Shown: positions 25,253 through 34,797, counted from the first letter of the stretch. The stretch: 45,308 bases of DNA from Candidatus Rifleibacteriota bacterium (GCA_905236865.1 CAJOQX010000306.1:1-45308), one strand, 5' to 3'. Numbers and translations are program-made. Notes: generated by a model from the letters alone, not told the origin.

Positions 25253-27307
25253 TCATTTATTAACTTGACTATCTGGTGTAGAAATAGCAGTAAGACTGTC
25301 TGTGATATCTACACTGTTTTTATCTTCTTTTTCCTTATAAAAACTGTCTTTATTTAACGCATTAGACTTAGTTAATCTCTGATATTCGATTTCCACAGCT
25401 TTCTTTATAGCATAAGAATCAGTGGTATCCCTAAGAACAGCTAATACTTGTGCAGCAGCTATATTTTCTCCTTGTTTATTCAAACATCTAGCATAACTTA
25501 AAATAATATCAGCTCGTCTAGGATTTTTTTCTATAGCTTTTTCCAGATATATTTGAGCTTTTTCATACTTTCCAATTTTTTCAGCAATTAAACCTAATCT
25601 ATTAAGATTATTGCTAGAATCCAACCCTAAAGAATAAGCATTTTCATAAGCTTCATAAGCCTCTGGAAGCCTATTTAACTTTTCATATATTATACCTAAC
25701 ATTTCAAAAGAATCTGAATTTTTCCTGTATTTAGACAATTCATAATAATAAGGTAGAGCAGCTTCCCAATTACCTTGATAAAATTCAAAGCCACCTTTTT
25801 CTTTAATTTTATCTAATTTAGCTTTTAATTCTGAACTTTCTATAATAATAGGCACAGATTTCTTTTCTTCTTTATTTGAATTTTCATTCTCTTTTTTTTC
25901 AGATGTATTTTCTTTTTTGTTTTCCCTAATACTGTCTATTTCTTGTTGTGATACATCTGGTATAGTAGGTTTGTTTTCTACTTTTTCAGCATTTTTCGAA
26001 TCAGTATTATTCTTTGCTTCTTTTTTCATACTAGCTTCAAGAGAATCTAAACCGCCATCATCGGCCATAACAAGTTGAACATCATCAACTTCATGATTTT
26101 CAAGAGCCTCGTATAAAACAACCCCATTAGATTTAGGTGTTGTTTCTTGCTTTGAATCTTTTTTTACAATAGATGTTTCTTTTTTCCCTTGTATAAACAC
26201 AACCTGTTCATTAGTTTTTTTCGTTTCTGAAGCATTGTTTTTGTCATTATTCGTTTCTGATTTTTGCAAAGGAATATTTACAACTGGCTTAATAGTTTCA
26301 ACTTGAACTATAGTTTGTTCTTTTTCTTGTTTGTCTTTTATGGGTTCATTAGGAATTTGCTTTTTGATATCTATTCTGTTCTCTTGCTTGTTACTGCTTT
26401 GTGGTAACATAGCGATTTGTTGGTTATTATTAGGAATAATTGAATCACTAGGAGGCAATATAGGTGTTTTTTGTACATTTTCTAAAGATGCTTGTTTTAC
26501 AGAAACCGAGGAAGAATAAACTTCAAAGTTTTTTGATATTTGAAAATATGTTTCATCTTGTTCATTTTGAAAATATAACCCTACCCCTATGCTTACACAA
26601 ACAACTAAACTAACAAGAATCCAATATATTTTCCAAGAGTTAGAGTTCATATATACAAGATTTATTGCTGAAGAATACATAATATCACTTCCTTCCGTTT
26701 CTCCTTTTGCTTCATCTAGTTTATCTTTTGATTCATCGACTTTAATTTCTATGGTTTCCTGTTTTTTCTGCACATCTATTATTTCTGTTTCAGAACTAGC
26801 TGGTAACAATAGTTCTGCTTTTCTAGGTTTGTTGGCAATAATTTTTATTTTATTGTCATCTTCCAACATACTTAGAGCATTATTAGAAATAAGCTTATTT
26901 GCAGGTATTCCCATAGATGGCAACAATACCCTTTCTACCTCAAACCAATCTCTAAAACTACTGAAAATAGATAAATAATAAGCCTCTTTTATGTTAAAAA
27001 TCCAAACAAGGATAATAGCTACAGAAAAAAGGAAATTAACTACTATTATATAGTTTATTCCAAACAAATTTACAAAAAATTCATATATGAAACCACAAGA
27101 ATAAAGGCTATAAGCAATAAAAATAGAGAATAAATGAATTGTCAAAAAAATTATTCCACGATCTATGTGACCTGCATATATTTGTCCAAGTCCCATAATA
27201 AAAAAAGACATCAAAGCAGCTACACCAGGATTTTTAGTTGATTTTCTAAGATATTCACGCCTAAAATCCCTTAACCATGAATAATCTCTCTTCTTTTTTC
27301 CTCTCAT
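25253..27307 (-). CDS. TM2-like membrane protein with long linker and C-terminal TPR domain
   Basis: A 684-residue protein. The N-terminal part (about 25-130) is hydrophobic, with NPGVAALMSFFIMGLGQIYAG and GIIFLTIHLFSIFIAYSL resembling TM2-domain proteins. Another span lies near 225-245 (IYWILVSLVVCVSIGVGLYF). A long Lys/Glu/Ser/Pro-poor-complexity linker (about 250-500) leads to a C-terminal TPR domain (about 510-650: YYYELSKYRKNSDSFEMLGIIYEK, AYENAYSLGLDSSNNLNRLG). Its start ATG 27307 directly follows the stop of the LolA-like gene (TAAATG). It is the last gene of the ptsI operon. The specific role is unknown; the architecture suggests an envelope scaffold. Confidence 0.75.
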   Translation of the reverse strand: MRGKKKRDYSWLRDFRREYLRKSTKNPGVAALMSFFIMGLGQIYAGHIDRGIIFLTIHLFSIFIAYSLYSCGFIYEFFVNLFGINYIIVVNFLFSVAIILVWIFNIKEAYYLSIFSSFRDWFEVERVLLPSMGIPANKLISNNALSMLEDDNKIKIIANKPRKAELLLPASSETEIIDVQKKQETIEIKVDESKDKLDEAKGETEGSDIMYSSAINLVYMNSNSWKIYWILVSLVVCVSIGVGLYFQNEQDETYFQISKNFEVYSSSVSVKQASLENVQKTPILPPSDSIIPNNNQQIAMLPQSSNKQENRIDIKKQIPNEPIKDKQEKEQTIVQVETIKPVVNIPLQKSETNNDKNNASETKKTNEQVVFIQGKKETSIVKKDSKQETTPKSNGVVLYEALENHEVDDVQLVMADDGGLDSLEASMKKEAKNNTDSKNAEKVENKPTIPDVSQQEIDSIRENKKENTSEKKENENSNKEEKKSVPIIIESSELKAKLDKIKEKGGFEFYQGNWEAALPYYYELSKYRKNSDSFEMLGIIYEKLNRLPEAYEAYENAYSLGLDSSNNLNRLGLIAEKIGKYEKAQIYLEKAIEKNPRRADIILSYARCLNKQGENIAAAQVLAVLRDTTDSYAIKKAVEIEYQRLTKSNALNKDSFYKEKEDKNSVDITDSLTAISTPDSQVNK

Positions 27308-28165
27308 TTAAAGACCCCAATTTAGAAAGCTATTCTTAACCGCTTCTTTTGCTTTATCAACCTTTTTTATTATGCTATCTTTGTAATCTTCTATTTTTTG
27401 CATAATTACAACGCTAATAGGAATCATATCTGCCTTCGTTGTATTTTCATATTCAAATTTTTTATCTTCAATTTTTTCATTTATTTTATATGATTTTACA
27501 GATAAAACACTCTTTATTTTATTATCACTACCGTATTCAATAACTTTAACAGGCAAATAAATCTTTTCAGAAAATATAGCTTCATAACAGCCTAATTCAA
27601 ATATTTGAACAAAAATACTTAGTTTAGGAGTGAGTTTTAAATTATAATGATAATCTCCATCTTTCATTTTTTCCCTTTTAACTGCTTCAATAGAGAAAAA
27701 AGCTGACAATGTACTTCTAGTCATATTAACAAATATTTTCTTCGGATTAAATACAGCCATTATTATTCCCCATTTATCTATAAAAGGAGAAGATTCTGAT
27801 TCATAATAAAAACATTCATTAAGATTTTTTATATATATCCAAAGATTGTTACCATTAAAGAAAACACTAGAACTTCCATCTGAAAAAATAATAGAAAATT
27901 TATCTGGACTTTTTATTCGCAACGTAACAGTTGACGTGCTAATATCATCGCAAAGTTCTACTTCTGATTCTATTGCCTCTATACTTTCAGATTTCCTTTC
28001 CATTCTGTCAAAAAGTTGATTAACAGTAAAAGAAGCTGGCAATGGTTTTGCAAATTCTAGTATAGAAGATGAAGTTGCAGAATAAGACAAATTTATTTCT
28101 GTAGCCATACTAGTTACAGAAATAAGTATAAAAGAAAATAAAGATATTAATAATTGTCTTTTCAT
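27308..28165 (-). CDS. LolA-like periplasmic protein
   Basis: A 285-residue exported protein with signal peptide (MKRQLLISLFSFILISVTSMA). SPDKFSIIFSDGSSSVFFNG, NNLWIYIKNLNECFYYE and later beta strands follow the LolA/LolB pattern: an antiparallel beta barrel that binds acyl chains of lipoproteins. LolA carries outer-membrane lipoproteins across the periplasm. It is longer than E. coli LolA (about 200 residues) and has a helical C-terminal tail (KIEDYKDSIIKKVDKAKEAV). It may be a LolA relative with a changed cargo rather than the main carrier. Start ATG 28165 follows AGGA closely. Operon context is O-antigen ligase upstream and TPR protein downstream. Confidence 0.7.
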   Translation of the reverse strand: MKRQLLISLFSFILISVTSMATEINLSYSATSSSILEFAKPLPASFTVNQLFDRMERKSESIEAIESEVELCDDISTSTVTLRIKSPDKFSIIFSDGSSSVFFNGNNLWIYIKNLNECFYYESESSPFIDKWGIIMAVFNPKKIFVNMTRSTLSAFFSIEAVKREKMKDGDYHYNLKLTPKLSIFVQIFELGCYEAIFSEKIYLPVKVIEYGSDNKIKSVLSVKSYKINEKIEDKKFEYENTTKADMIPISVVIMQKIEDYKDSIIKKVDKAKEAVKNSFLNWGL

Positions 28166-28237
28166 AAGTCCTGCAATAAAAAAAATACTTTGCAGCTTAG
28201 AATTTATTCATTTTAATAATTTTGTAAATATATTTTT

Positions 28238-30748
28238 TTAATTAGCGTCTTTTCCAAATGAATTATAAAAATTATTTAAATCTTTCAAACGCCTAGCTTT
28301 TAATTCTTTATACTCTTCAGGAGTTTCTTCATAAGCTATTTTTAATAACTCACCAGCCTGTTTATATTTTTTTTGCTTTTGATATAACATCCCTAAACTG
28401 TTTGTAACCATTAAATAGTCAGAAAGATTATTAAGCCTTTCATTCCTTTTTAATAGTTCAAAAGCTCTTTCTAACAAAAGTTGGGCTCTAGGTAAATCTT
28501 TATTCGTTTCTGTTAAAATGAAACCTATGGCATTTAAAATTCTAGGTACATCTGGATAAATACGAAGAGCTTTTTCAAAAATATCGAGGGCTTCTTTATA
28601 ATTTTTTTCGTAACAAAAAAATATACCTTTTAGATACATAGCATCTATAGTATCCTTTAAATCAGACTCTATAAGATTTAAGTAAGTTTTACTAATTTTA
28701 TAATCTCCTCGGTCATAAGCTAACCAAGCAAGATTCAATCTCATTCTATCAGCAGCCATTCTTTCTTTTGAACTCGAAGGTATACTAATAAGACCTTCTT
28801 TAAATACCTGTTCTGCTTCTTTTTTATTCTGTTCTAACAGGAGTATTTGTCCAAGAAGTTCATAAGAAAGTGGGTCATCAGCCCACTCTAAATTCTTAAC
28901 AGCATAAACATGAGCTTCATGTATTTTATTATGTTCAAACAATATTTTTGCTATATTATATTTCACATTAAAAATATTTGGAACCATAGTGTCTAATTGA
29001 TTTAATACATCTAAAGCTTCATCTGTTTTTCCTTGAAATTCTAAAGCATGAGCTAAACCGCTATATGCTCTCAAAGATTGCGAATTTGTCTCTATGGCCG
29101 ATAAAAAATACTGTTCAGAATCTTTGTATTTCTGTTTTCCAAAACTTTCTATTCCCTTTCCGATATATTTTTCTTCTAACTGGTAAGATAATTGAAAATG
29201 AGTGGCTGTCAAAAAATAAATAATAGGCAAAAAGATAAAGAAAATAGAAATAATTGTAAATTTAGGTTTATATCTAAGCTCTGGAAGACAACAAGATAAA
29301 TGTAAACTTATAATCAAAACCATCATACCTATTAAAGGTAAAATAGTAAAATTATTATTAAAAAGACCATAAAAAACAAAAGTTAGAATTCCAACAAAAG
29401 TTGATTTTCCTAAGTAAAAATAATCACTATTAGAATTTGAAGTATAGCTCATATTAATTATACTAGTGCTAATTCCAAAAAATATAACAATAAAACTAAT
29501 CGCTATTGGAAGATTAATTATGTGAACAAAACCAGACTCAATACTCAAATATAAAATTAATAAAGCAATAAAAGTGTATAACCAAGGAAATTCTATGACT
29601 TGCTCTTCTTTTTCTTTCAAAGAAGATATTTTAATTTTCTCATATCGTGTATTTTTCCTTATAAAACAACCAAATAAATAAACAAATAAAGAGCTTATCC
29701 CCCATAGACCAATAAAACCAGTTTCGGATAACGTTGTAATTATAAATGAATGAGGATCGTCATTATATATTGCTAGACCAAGTATAGAACCTGTTGGAGG
29801 ACGTTTTAAAGGCATAATATAAGGAATTGAGCCTGCACCAGTACCTGTTTTGGGATGTTCCTTGAAAATTGAAAATCCCATTTGCCATTGAATCAATCTA
29901 GCTACAAAAGGCTTATAATTATTAGGAACTTTAGTCAACTTTTCCCAAGGATATTTTGAAATTTCATCAAATATAACCCATTGAGTAAACAATAGAAATA
30001 AAGCAATAAAAAAACCAAATATTATTGGTGAAATCTTAGTTAATTTTCCAGATGATTTAAAAGAATCTGCCCATATCCATAATAGAACCATAAATGATAT
30101 ACATAGATTAATTCCTGATTTCTTTATTATAAGAAGAGCTCCTAATTGTATTATAAAAAAAGAAAGAAAAATTAAACTGTTCTTTAAACTTATAGGACGT
30201 AATTCAAAAGCCAAACCTAATGTGACTATTGCTGTTAAGCACAAGAAAATTCCAAGAAAATTAGGATTTGTTAATGTTCCAACAACGGTATATTTACTTT
30301 CCCAAACAAGAAAATCACAACCATAATTTTGGCAAAAAGCATAAACTGCCATAAAAAAACCACTTATAGCAATCATACCTGCCACACCAAAGTTATCTTC
30401 TTGTCTTCTGAATAATCTAAGAGCTCCTAAAGAAGCCAATAAACCTATATATATTAAAGAAATTCTTAAAGATGAATTATAATGTGTAAAACTCAAAGAA
30501 ATAACTATCGCTAAAAATATAATAAATAAAATATGGGTTAATGTATTAAAAACTCTGACAGGACGATATATTATCAAAAATAAAGCTGAAAAAGAAAGAG
30601 AAATCGAAGCAGCTACAATTTGAAGCCAGCCACTAAAAAGAAACGGATTACTACCACCGATATCTAATATCCATGGTTGAATCACAAATAAGGCTGTTAT
30701 TGCCAAACCAACTATTCGTATAAATATATTAATATATTTTGAAGTCAT
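28238..30748 (-). CDS. O-antigen ligase-family protein fused to TPR domain
   Basis: An 836-residue protein. About 12 membrane spans fill residues 1-500. The Wzy_C/O-antigen ligase signature is visible around 300-350: GTGAGSIPYIMPLKRPP followed by DDPHSFIITTLSETGFIGLWG with the conserved His and Glu/Gly. The family joins undecaprenyl-linked polysaccharide to lipid A core (WaaL) or to proteins (PglL/PilO-type). Residues about 510-820 are TPRs (SEQYFLSAIETNSQSLRAYSG, ALDIFEKALRIYPDVPRILNA), probably soluble. The PglL-type alternative is relevant because a pilin cluster is nearby. Start ATG 30748 overlaps the DUF192 stop (TGATG). Confidence 0.85.
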   Translation of the reverse strand: MTSKYINIFIRIVGLAITALFVIQPWILDIGGSNPFLFSGWLQIVAASISLSFSALFLIIYRPVRVFNTLTHILFIIFLAIVISLSFTHYNSSLRISLIYIGLLASLGALRLFRRQEDNFGVAGMIAISGFFMAVYAFCQNYGCDFLVWESKYTVVGTLTNPNFLGIFLCLTAIVTLGLAFELRPISLKNSLIFLSFFIIQLGALLIIKKSGINLCISFMVLLWIWADSFKSSGKLTKISPIIFGFFIALFLLFTQWVIFDEISKYPWEKLTKVPNNYKPFVARLIQWQMGFSIFKEHPKTGTGAGSIPYIMPLKRPPTGSILGLAIYNDDPHSFIITTLSETGFIGLWGISSLFVYLFGCFIRKNTRYEKIKISSLKEKEEQVIEFPWLYTFIALLILYLSIESGFVHIINLPIAISFIVIFFGISTSIINMSYTSNSNSDYFYLGKSTFVGILTFVFYGLFNNNFTILPLIGMMVLIISLHLSCCLPELRYKPKFTIISIFFIFLPIIYFLTATHFQLSYQLEEKYIGKGIESFGKQKYKDSEQYFLSAIETNSQSLRAYSGLAHALEFQGKTDEALDVLNQLDTMVPNIFNVKYNIAKILFEHNKIHEAHVYAVKNLEWADDPLSYELLGQILLLEQNKKEAEQVFKEGLISIPSSSKERMAADRMRLNLAWLAYDRGDYKISKTYLNLIESDLKDTIDAMYLKGIFFCYEKNYKEALDIFEKALRIYPDVPRILNAIGFILTETNKDLPRAQLLLERAFELLKRNERLNNLSDYLMVTNSLGMLYQKQKKYKQAGELLKIAYEETPEEYKELKARRLKDLNNFYNSFGKDAN

Positions 30749-31293
30749 CAGTAATCAGAATATTGTATTTCATTAGGTAATTCAAGAAATATTTGAGGTA
30801 TCTCTAATTTATCACCAACTTTTATACTTAATTCATCTATCATACCTGCTTTTAATTCTAAAGCATATTTTGCTTCACCTTTAGAAGTATAGTGAGGAAG
30901 CAAATCTATTTTTTTACCGTAACCAGGAATCATATTTTTTATATATTCAGTAACTTCCATGTTTTCAGAAAAAAATACCAAATCTAAAGGGATTTTAGTG
31001 TTCATCATCCAAAAAGACATCTTTTGAGGATATTTATAAATAAACAACATTCCTGTATTACTAGCTATTTCATTATAGAACATTAAACCTTTAGCTTTTT
31101 CATCCCTTTTCTTTGCCAACATAATCTTAAAATCATAACCTTTAAATCTGGCAGAAACAGATGGAAGATTCTGCGGTTGAGAGAATGATTCTTTTATATA
31201 TTGGGCAGAAAGCCGATGAATAAAAGGGGAATACAAAACAATAATAACCGCTAAAATCGTGATTTGAATTAGTATTTTATTTTTATTCTTCAC
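30748..31293 (-). CDS. DUF192-family membrane-anchored protein
   Basis: A 181-residue protein with an N-terminal membrane anchor (ILIQITILAVIIVLYSPFI). The DUF192 (PF02643) core is clear: KGLMFYNEIASNTGMLFIY, then FWMMNTKIPLDLVFFSENMEV and YALELKAGMIDELSIKVGDKL. The family is small, secreted or membrane-bound, and of unknown biochemical role. The start is a GTG at 31293 overlapping the ptsI stop by four bases (GTGA), which implies translational coupling. Its position between ptsI and the O-antigen ligase is probably just operon packing. Confidence 0.9.
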   Translation of the reverse strand: MKNKNKILIQITILAVIIVLYSPFIHRLSAQYIKESFSQPQNLPSVSARFKGYDFKIMLAKKRDEKAKGLMFYNEIASNTGMLFIYKYPQKMSFWMMNTKIPLDLVFFSENMEVTEYIKNMIPGYGKKIDLLPHYTSKGEAKYALELKAGMIDELSIKVGDKLEIPQIFLELPNEIQYSDY

Positions 31294-33032
31294 AACAAGC
31301 CCAAATCATTATTTAATTTGCTTAATTGTGTTTCTATTTCTATCGAGCTTTTTAGAGTTAGCAATGGAGCTATTTTTGCTCTTATATCAGCATAAGAAAT
31401 ATTGCGGATTATATTTTTCACTGCTGGGATAAGAATAGAATTCATTGAAAGCTCTCGTAATCCTAACCCCAAAAGCAAAATAGTGTATTTTATATCACCA
31501 GCAATTTCACCACAGATACAAACTTCAATCTTATGTTTTTCTGCAGCTTTTACAACATTGTCTATTAAACATAAAATTGCAGGATTAGTAGGCTTATAGA
31601 GATGAGTTACTTTTGGATTGGTTCTGTCAACAGCGAGAGTATATTGAACTAAATCATTGCTTCCTATTGCAAAAAAATCAACTTCTTTAGCATATATCTC
31701 CGACATTATCGCTACAGAAGGAACTTCAACCATTATACCTATTTTGATTTTATTAGGAATAGATATTCCTTCTTTTCTCATTTGCTCTTTAACTTCAAAT
31801 AGAATATTTTTTGCTTCTGTAAGTTCTTCAATACTAGAAATCATAGGAAACAATATTCTGATTTGATCTTTTGGAGTTTTGGAAGCTGTTCTTAATATTG
31901 CCCTAAGCTGTGTTATAAATATATCTTTACATTCCAAAGAGATTCTTATAGCACGCCATCCCAATTCAGGATTCTGTTCTATACTATTTCCTGTAAGATG
32001 TGATATTTTATCACCACCTAGGTCTATAGTACGAATAACCATTGGCTTACCTTTCAATTTAAGTGCAGCCTCATAATAACTATCGTAAAGTTCTTCTTCT
32101 GTTGGGAAAGTTCTTCTTGTAAGATATGCAAATTCGGTTCTATATAGCCCTACTCCATTTGCATTGTTTTTCACCGCCTGCTCAATATCGCTAAGCTGTC
32201 CTACATTAGCCTTTAATAAAACCTCAACCCCATCTTTTGTTACTGATGGTTCTGAAAGAACCTCATACATTCTTCTTTGACGATTCTGATATTCGGTATA
32301 TTCTTCCCTATATTTCTTTTTTAAACTTTCATTAGGGTTTAAAATAATCTGCTCTGACGAACCATCTATAATAGCAAAAACACCATCTTTCGCCTTTTTC
32401 ATCAAATTTTTAACTTGAATCAAGGCAGGAATTCCCAGTGATCTTGCCATAATTGCAGCATGAGAAGTAGTCGTCCCTTCTTCAATTGCAATACCAAGTA
32501 TTCTTGACGGATCTAAGGTCATCATATCTGAAGGTGTTAAGTCTTCTGCAAGAACTATCATACCTTCATCTAATTCTTCTAGCTTTGTTGTCGGATTTTT
32601 AGATTTCTGACAATTTTTCAAAATACGTTTGCCAATATCAAGAATATCTATTGCTTTGCTTTGAAATTGAGGGTCTGGGAGATTTTTAAAGAAAGTACTA
32701 TAATCTTTTATAACTTTGCTAACAGCAGAACAACAATCTTGTTTTTGTTCCTTTATTCTTTTTATAATTTCTTTACGTAAATCAGGATCATCTATTAATG
32801 TTAGGTGAGCCTGAAAAATATTTGAAATTTCTACACTGCTTTTAATTTGAGGCATATCAAGCATTTGGATTATTTCATTGCGTGAAATATCTAATGCGAC
32901 ACCAAAACGTTCAATTTCGGTTTCAACATCGTTAATATCAACATTTTCAGTAGGAAGACTTTCTAACTGAAAGTGTTTTAAACAATATATTTTTCCCAAG
33001 GCATAGCCTGGAGATATAGATAAACCTTTCAC
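31290..33032 (-). CDS. ptsI: Phosphoenolpyruvate-protein phosphotransferase (enzyme I)
   Basis: Takes phosphate from PEP onto a histidine and passes it to HPr, starting the sugar phosphotransferase or nitrogen-PTS relay. All landmarks are present: GLSISPGYALGK at the N-terminus, the active-site His in EGTTSHAAIMARSLGIPA (about residue 190), LYRTEF, FPMISSIEEL, GIMVEVPSVA, FAIGSNDLVQYTLAVDR and the catalytic Cys in CICGEIAGD. At about 580 residues with no GAF domain it is PtsI rather than PtsP. The track's TTG start at 33053 is less likely; GTG 33032 follows AAGG at nine bases and gives the usual N-terminus. HPr and enzyme II are not in the window. It is first in a five-gene operon. Confidence 0.95.
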   Translation of the reverse strand: MKGLSISPGYALGKIYCLKHFQLESLPTENVDINDVETEIERFGVALDISRNEIIQMLDMPQIKSSVEISNIFQAHLTLIDDPDLRKEIIKRIKEQKQDCCSAVSKVIKDYSTFFKNLPDPQFQSKAIDILDIGKRILKNCQKSKNPTTKLEELDEGMIVLAEDLTPSDMMTLDPSRILGIAIEEGTTTSHAAIMARSLGIPALIQVKNLMKKAKDGVFAIIDGSSEQIILNPNESLKKKYREEYTEYQNRQRRMYEVLSEPSVTKDGVEVLLKANVGQLSDIEQAVKNNANGVGLYRTEFAYLTRRTFPTEEELYDSYYEAALKLKGKPMVIRTIDLGGDKISHLTGNSIEQNPELGWRAIRISLECKDIFITQLRAILRTASKTPKDQIRILFPMISSIEELTEAKNILFEVKEQMRKEGISIPNKIKIGIMVEVPSVAIMSEIYAKEVDFFAIGSNDLVQYTLAVDRTNPKVTHLYKPTNPAILCLIDNVVKAAEKHKIEVCICGEIAGDIKYTILLLGLGLRELSMNSILIPAVKNIIRNISYADIRAKIAPLLTLKSSIEIETQLSKLNNDLGLL

Positions 33033-33062
33033 AATTAAAAACCTTGAAAACAAAGTTGCGGC

Positions 33063-33091
33063 ATTATATCATAAGCCTATTAACCTATCAA
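33063..33091 (-). promoter_or_regulatory. Strong extended -10 promoter of the ptsI operon
   Basis: Minus strand TTGATA (33091-33086), a 17-bp spacer and a perfect TATAAT (33068-33063) preceded by TGA. The leader would be about 24 bases before GTG 33032. Confidence 0.75.
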
Positions 33092-33126
33092 GTTTTATTT
33101 AAATTATATTTTTTATTGGAGCATAT

Positions 33127-33885
33127 ATGCAAATATTAATATGTAATGATGATGGAGTCCATTTTCCTGGAATAGTTGCCTTAGCAAAAGTTATGAGCAC
33201 ATTAGGAGAAGTATATATTTTTGCACCAGATATAGAACGTAGTGCTGCTAGTAATGCACTAACTCTAGGTTTACCCCTAAGGGCAAAAGAAGTTCCTTTT
33301 GAAGTAAATGGTGTAAAAGCTTTTGCAATAAGTGGAACACCTGCAGATTGTGCAAAGCTAGGCATAGAATTTTTTGCACCAAAGAAGCCAGATTTAATTG
33401 TTTCTGGCATAAACAAAGGACCTAATATGTGCTGCGATATAATGTATTCAGGAACTGTTGCTGCTGCCTACGAAGGAGCTTATGCAGACATTCTTTCATT
33501 AGCTGTTTCTTTAAATAGTTACTCTACTGATTCTGATTATTCTGTAGCTGCTAATTGGGCTTTGAGATGTGTAAAAAAACTTATTGAAATTAAGGCAGAC
33601 AAAACTTATGTTTACAACTTAAATGTTCCAAACTTGTCTGATTCTGAAATAAAAGGTTTAAAAATCACAAAAATGGGTTTTGTTGAATATAGAGGTGGTT
33701 TTGAAAAACGCATAGACACTTTCGGAAAACCTTATTATTGGGTAAATGGAAAACCTTTCGTAATAGATAAGAATCCAGATTGCGACAACAATGCTGTTTC
33801 AGATGGCTATGTATCTCTAACACCTCTCACAAGAGATTACACCGCCTACAAGATTATAGATAAACTTAAAGATATAAATATATAG
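33127..33885 (+). CDS. surE: 5'/3'-nucleotidase SurE
   Basis: A metal-dependent survival protein that dephosphorylates nucleoside monophosphates. The metal-site motif is ILICNDDGVHFPGI (two Asp near residue 8). PDIERSAASNALTL, SGTPADCAKLGIEFF and VSGINKGPNMCCDIMYSGTVAAA follow in family order. Length 252 is normal. Start ATG 33127 has GGAG seven bases upstream. It is divergent from ptsI, sharing a 94-base spacer with the ptsI promoter. The birA gene follows after a repeat-like spacer. Confidence 0.96.
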   Translation: MQILICNDDGVHFPGIVALAKVMSTLGEVYIFAPDIERSAASNALTLGLPLRAKEVPFEVNGVKAFAISGTPADCAKLGIEFFAPKKPDLIVSGINKGPNMCCDIMYSGTVAAAYEGAYADILSLAVSLNSYSTDSDYSVAANWALRCVKKLIEIKADKTYVYNLNVPNLSDSEIKGLKITKMGFVEYRGGFEKRIDTFGKPYYWVNGKPFVIDKNPDCDNNAVSDGYVSLTPLTRDYTAYKIIDKLKDINI

Positions 33886-33894
33886 AGGAAAATA

Positions 33895-33959
33895 GAAGTT
33901 AGAGAGAAGAAAAGAGAAAAACAAGATTCAAAACAAACATTCCTCTACTCTCTAACCTC
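33895..33959. repeat. GA/CT inverted repeat between surE and birA
   Basis: GAAGTTAGAGAG (33895-33906) is inverted as CTCTCTAACCTC (33948-33959), 11 of 12 positions paired. The right side continues with pyrimidine-rich CTAATCCCTCACCCCTCACCTC up to about 33981. It separates surE from birA and leaves birA without a ribosome site. Confidence 0.55.
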
Positions 33960-33988
33960 TAATCCCTCACCCCTCACCTCTAAATATC

Positions 33989-34753
33989 ATGCACACAAAA
34001 CTTATAAATACACTAAAAGAATTAAAATTTTGGAAAAATCACAAGTTAGCTTGGCTTTCTTTTACTTCTTCTACCAACGATGACATCAAAGCTTTATGGC
34101 GTGATAAAGACTTTTGTCACAGAATAGAAGTCGCAGATATACAAACCAATGGAAAAGGACAATATAATCGAAAATGGTCTTCTGATACAGATGGGCAAAA
34201 TCTTATGTTTTCTTTTTCTGTTGATGTAAAAGAATATCATTTTCCTATTTCGATGATAGCTGGTATTGCTCTTGCTTCTGCCTTGGATAAGATGGAATTA
34301 TCAACAAAAGACTTCTGGCTTAAATGGCCAAACGATATTTGGATAAATGATAAAAAACTTGCAGGAATACTTACAGAATCAACTACCTTTGTTGGTGGTT
34401 TTAGATCTGTAGTGGGAATAGGCATCAATATACTTCCTTTAACAGATAAATCAATAAATGCAATTTCTCTTAGCGAATACGGTTTAGATTATTCTCGTGA
34501 AGAAGTCCTAATTAATTTCTGTAAAAGCTGGAACAATATATTTGAACTTACTACAGAAGAACAAACAAATTTATGGAATAACTACGCAGGGCAATTTTGG
34601 AACAGAGAATTTTCTGTAGCTATACCTAATGAAAATACCTTTATAGCAAAACCTGAAAGAGTTGAAGAAGATGGAGCTTTAATAATAAAAGATACAAACC
34701 AAAGAGAAAAAAGAATTATTTCAGCTTCCCTATTACCAATCTTAAATAAATAA
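33989..34753 (+). CDS. birA: Biotin-[acetyl-CoA-carboxylase] ligase
   Basis: Attaches biotin to carboxyl-carrier proteins through biotinyl-AMP. TSSTNDDIKAL, ADIQTNGKGQYNRKWSSDTDG (the ligase's GRGRxGRxW-type biotin loop, here GKGQYNRKW), LKWPNDIWINDKKLAGIL with the catalytic lysine, and VGIGINI are all in order. A small C-terminal domain is present. There is no N-terminal winged helix, so it is a group I ligase without repressor function. Length 254 is usual. Start ATG 33989 has no Shine-Dalgarno sequence and follows a CT-rich repeat, so its translation or promoter is unclear. Confidence 0.93.
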   Translation: MHTKLINTLKELKFWKNHKLAWLSFTSSTNDDIKALWRDKDFCHRIEVADIQTNGKGQYNRKWSSDTDGQNLMFSFSVDVKEYHFPISMIAGIALASALDKMELSTKDFWLKWPNDIWINDKKLAGILTESTTFVGGFRSVVGIGINILPLTDKSINAISLSEYGLDYSREEVLINFCKSWNNIFELTTEEQTNLWNNYAGQFWNREFSVAIPNENTFIAKPERVEEDGALIIKDTNQREKRIISASLLPILNK

Positions 34754-34797
34754 TCATATTTATTGTGAATATGTATATAAGCTACAATAACAATTAC

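Noticed and set aside
28170-28200. CTGCAA/TTGCAG hairpin between the ligase and LolA-like genes (minus strand)
   Set aside because: A six-bp stem with a 13-base loop is too weak to claim as a terminator or regulator.
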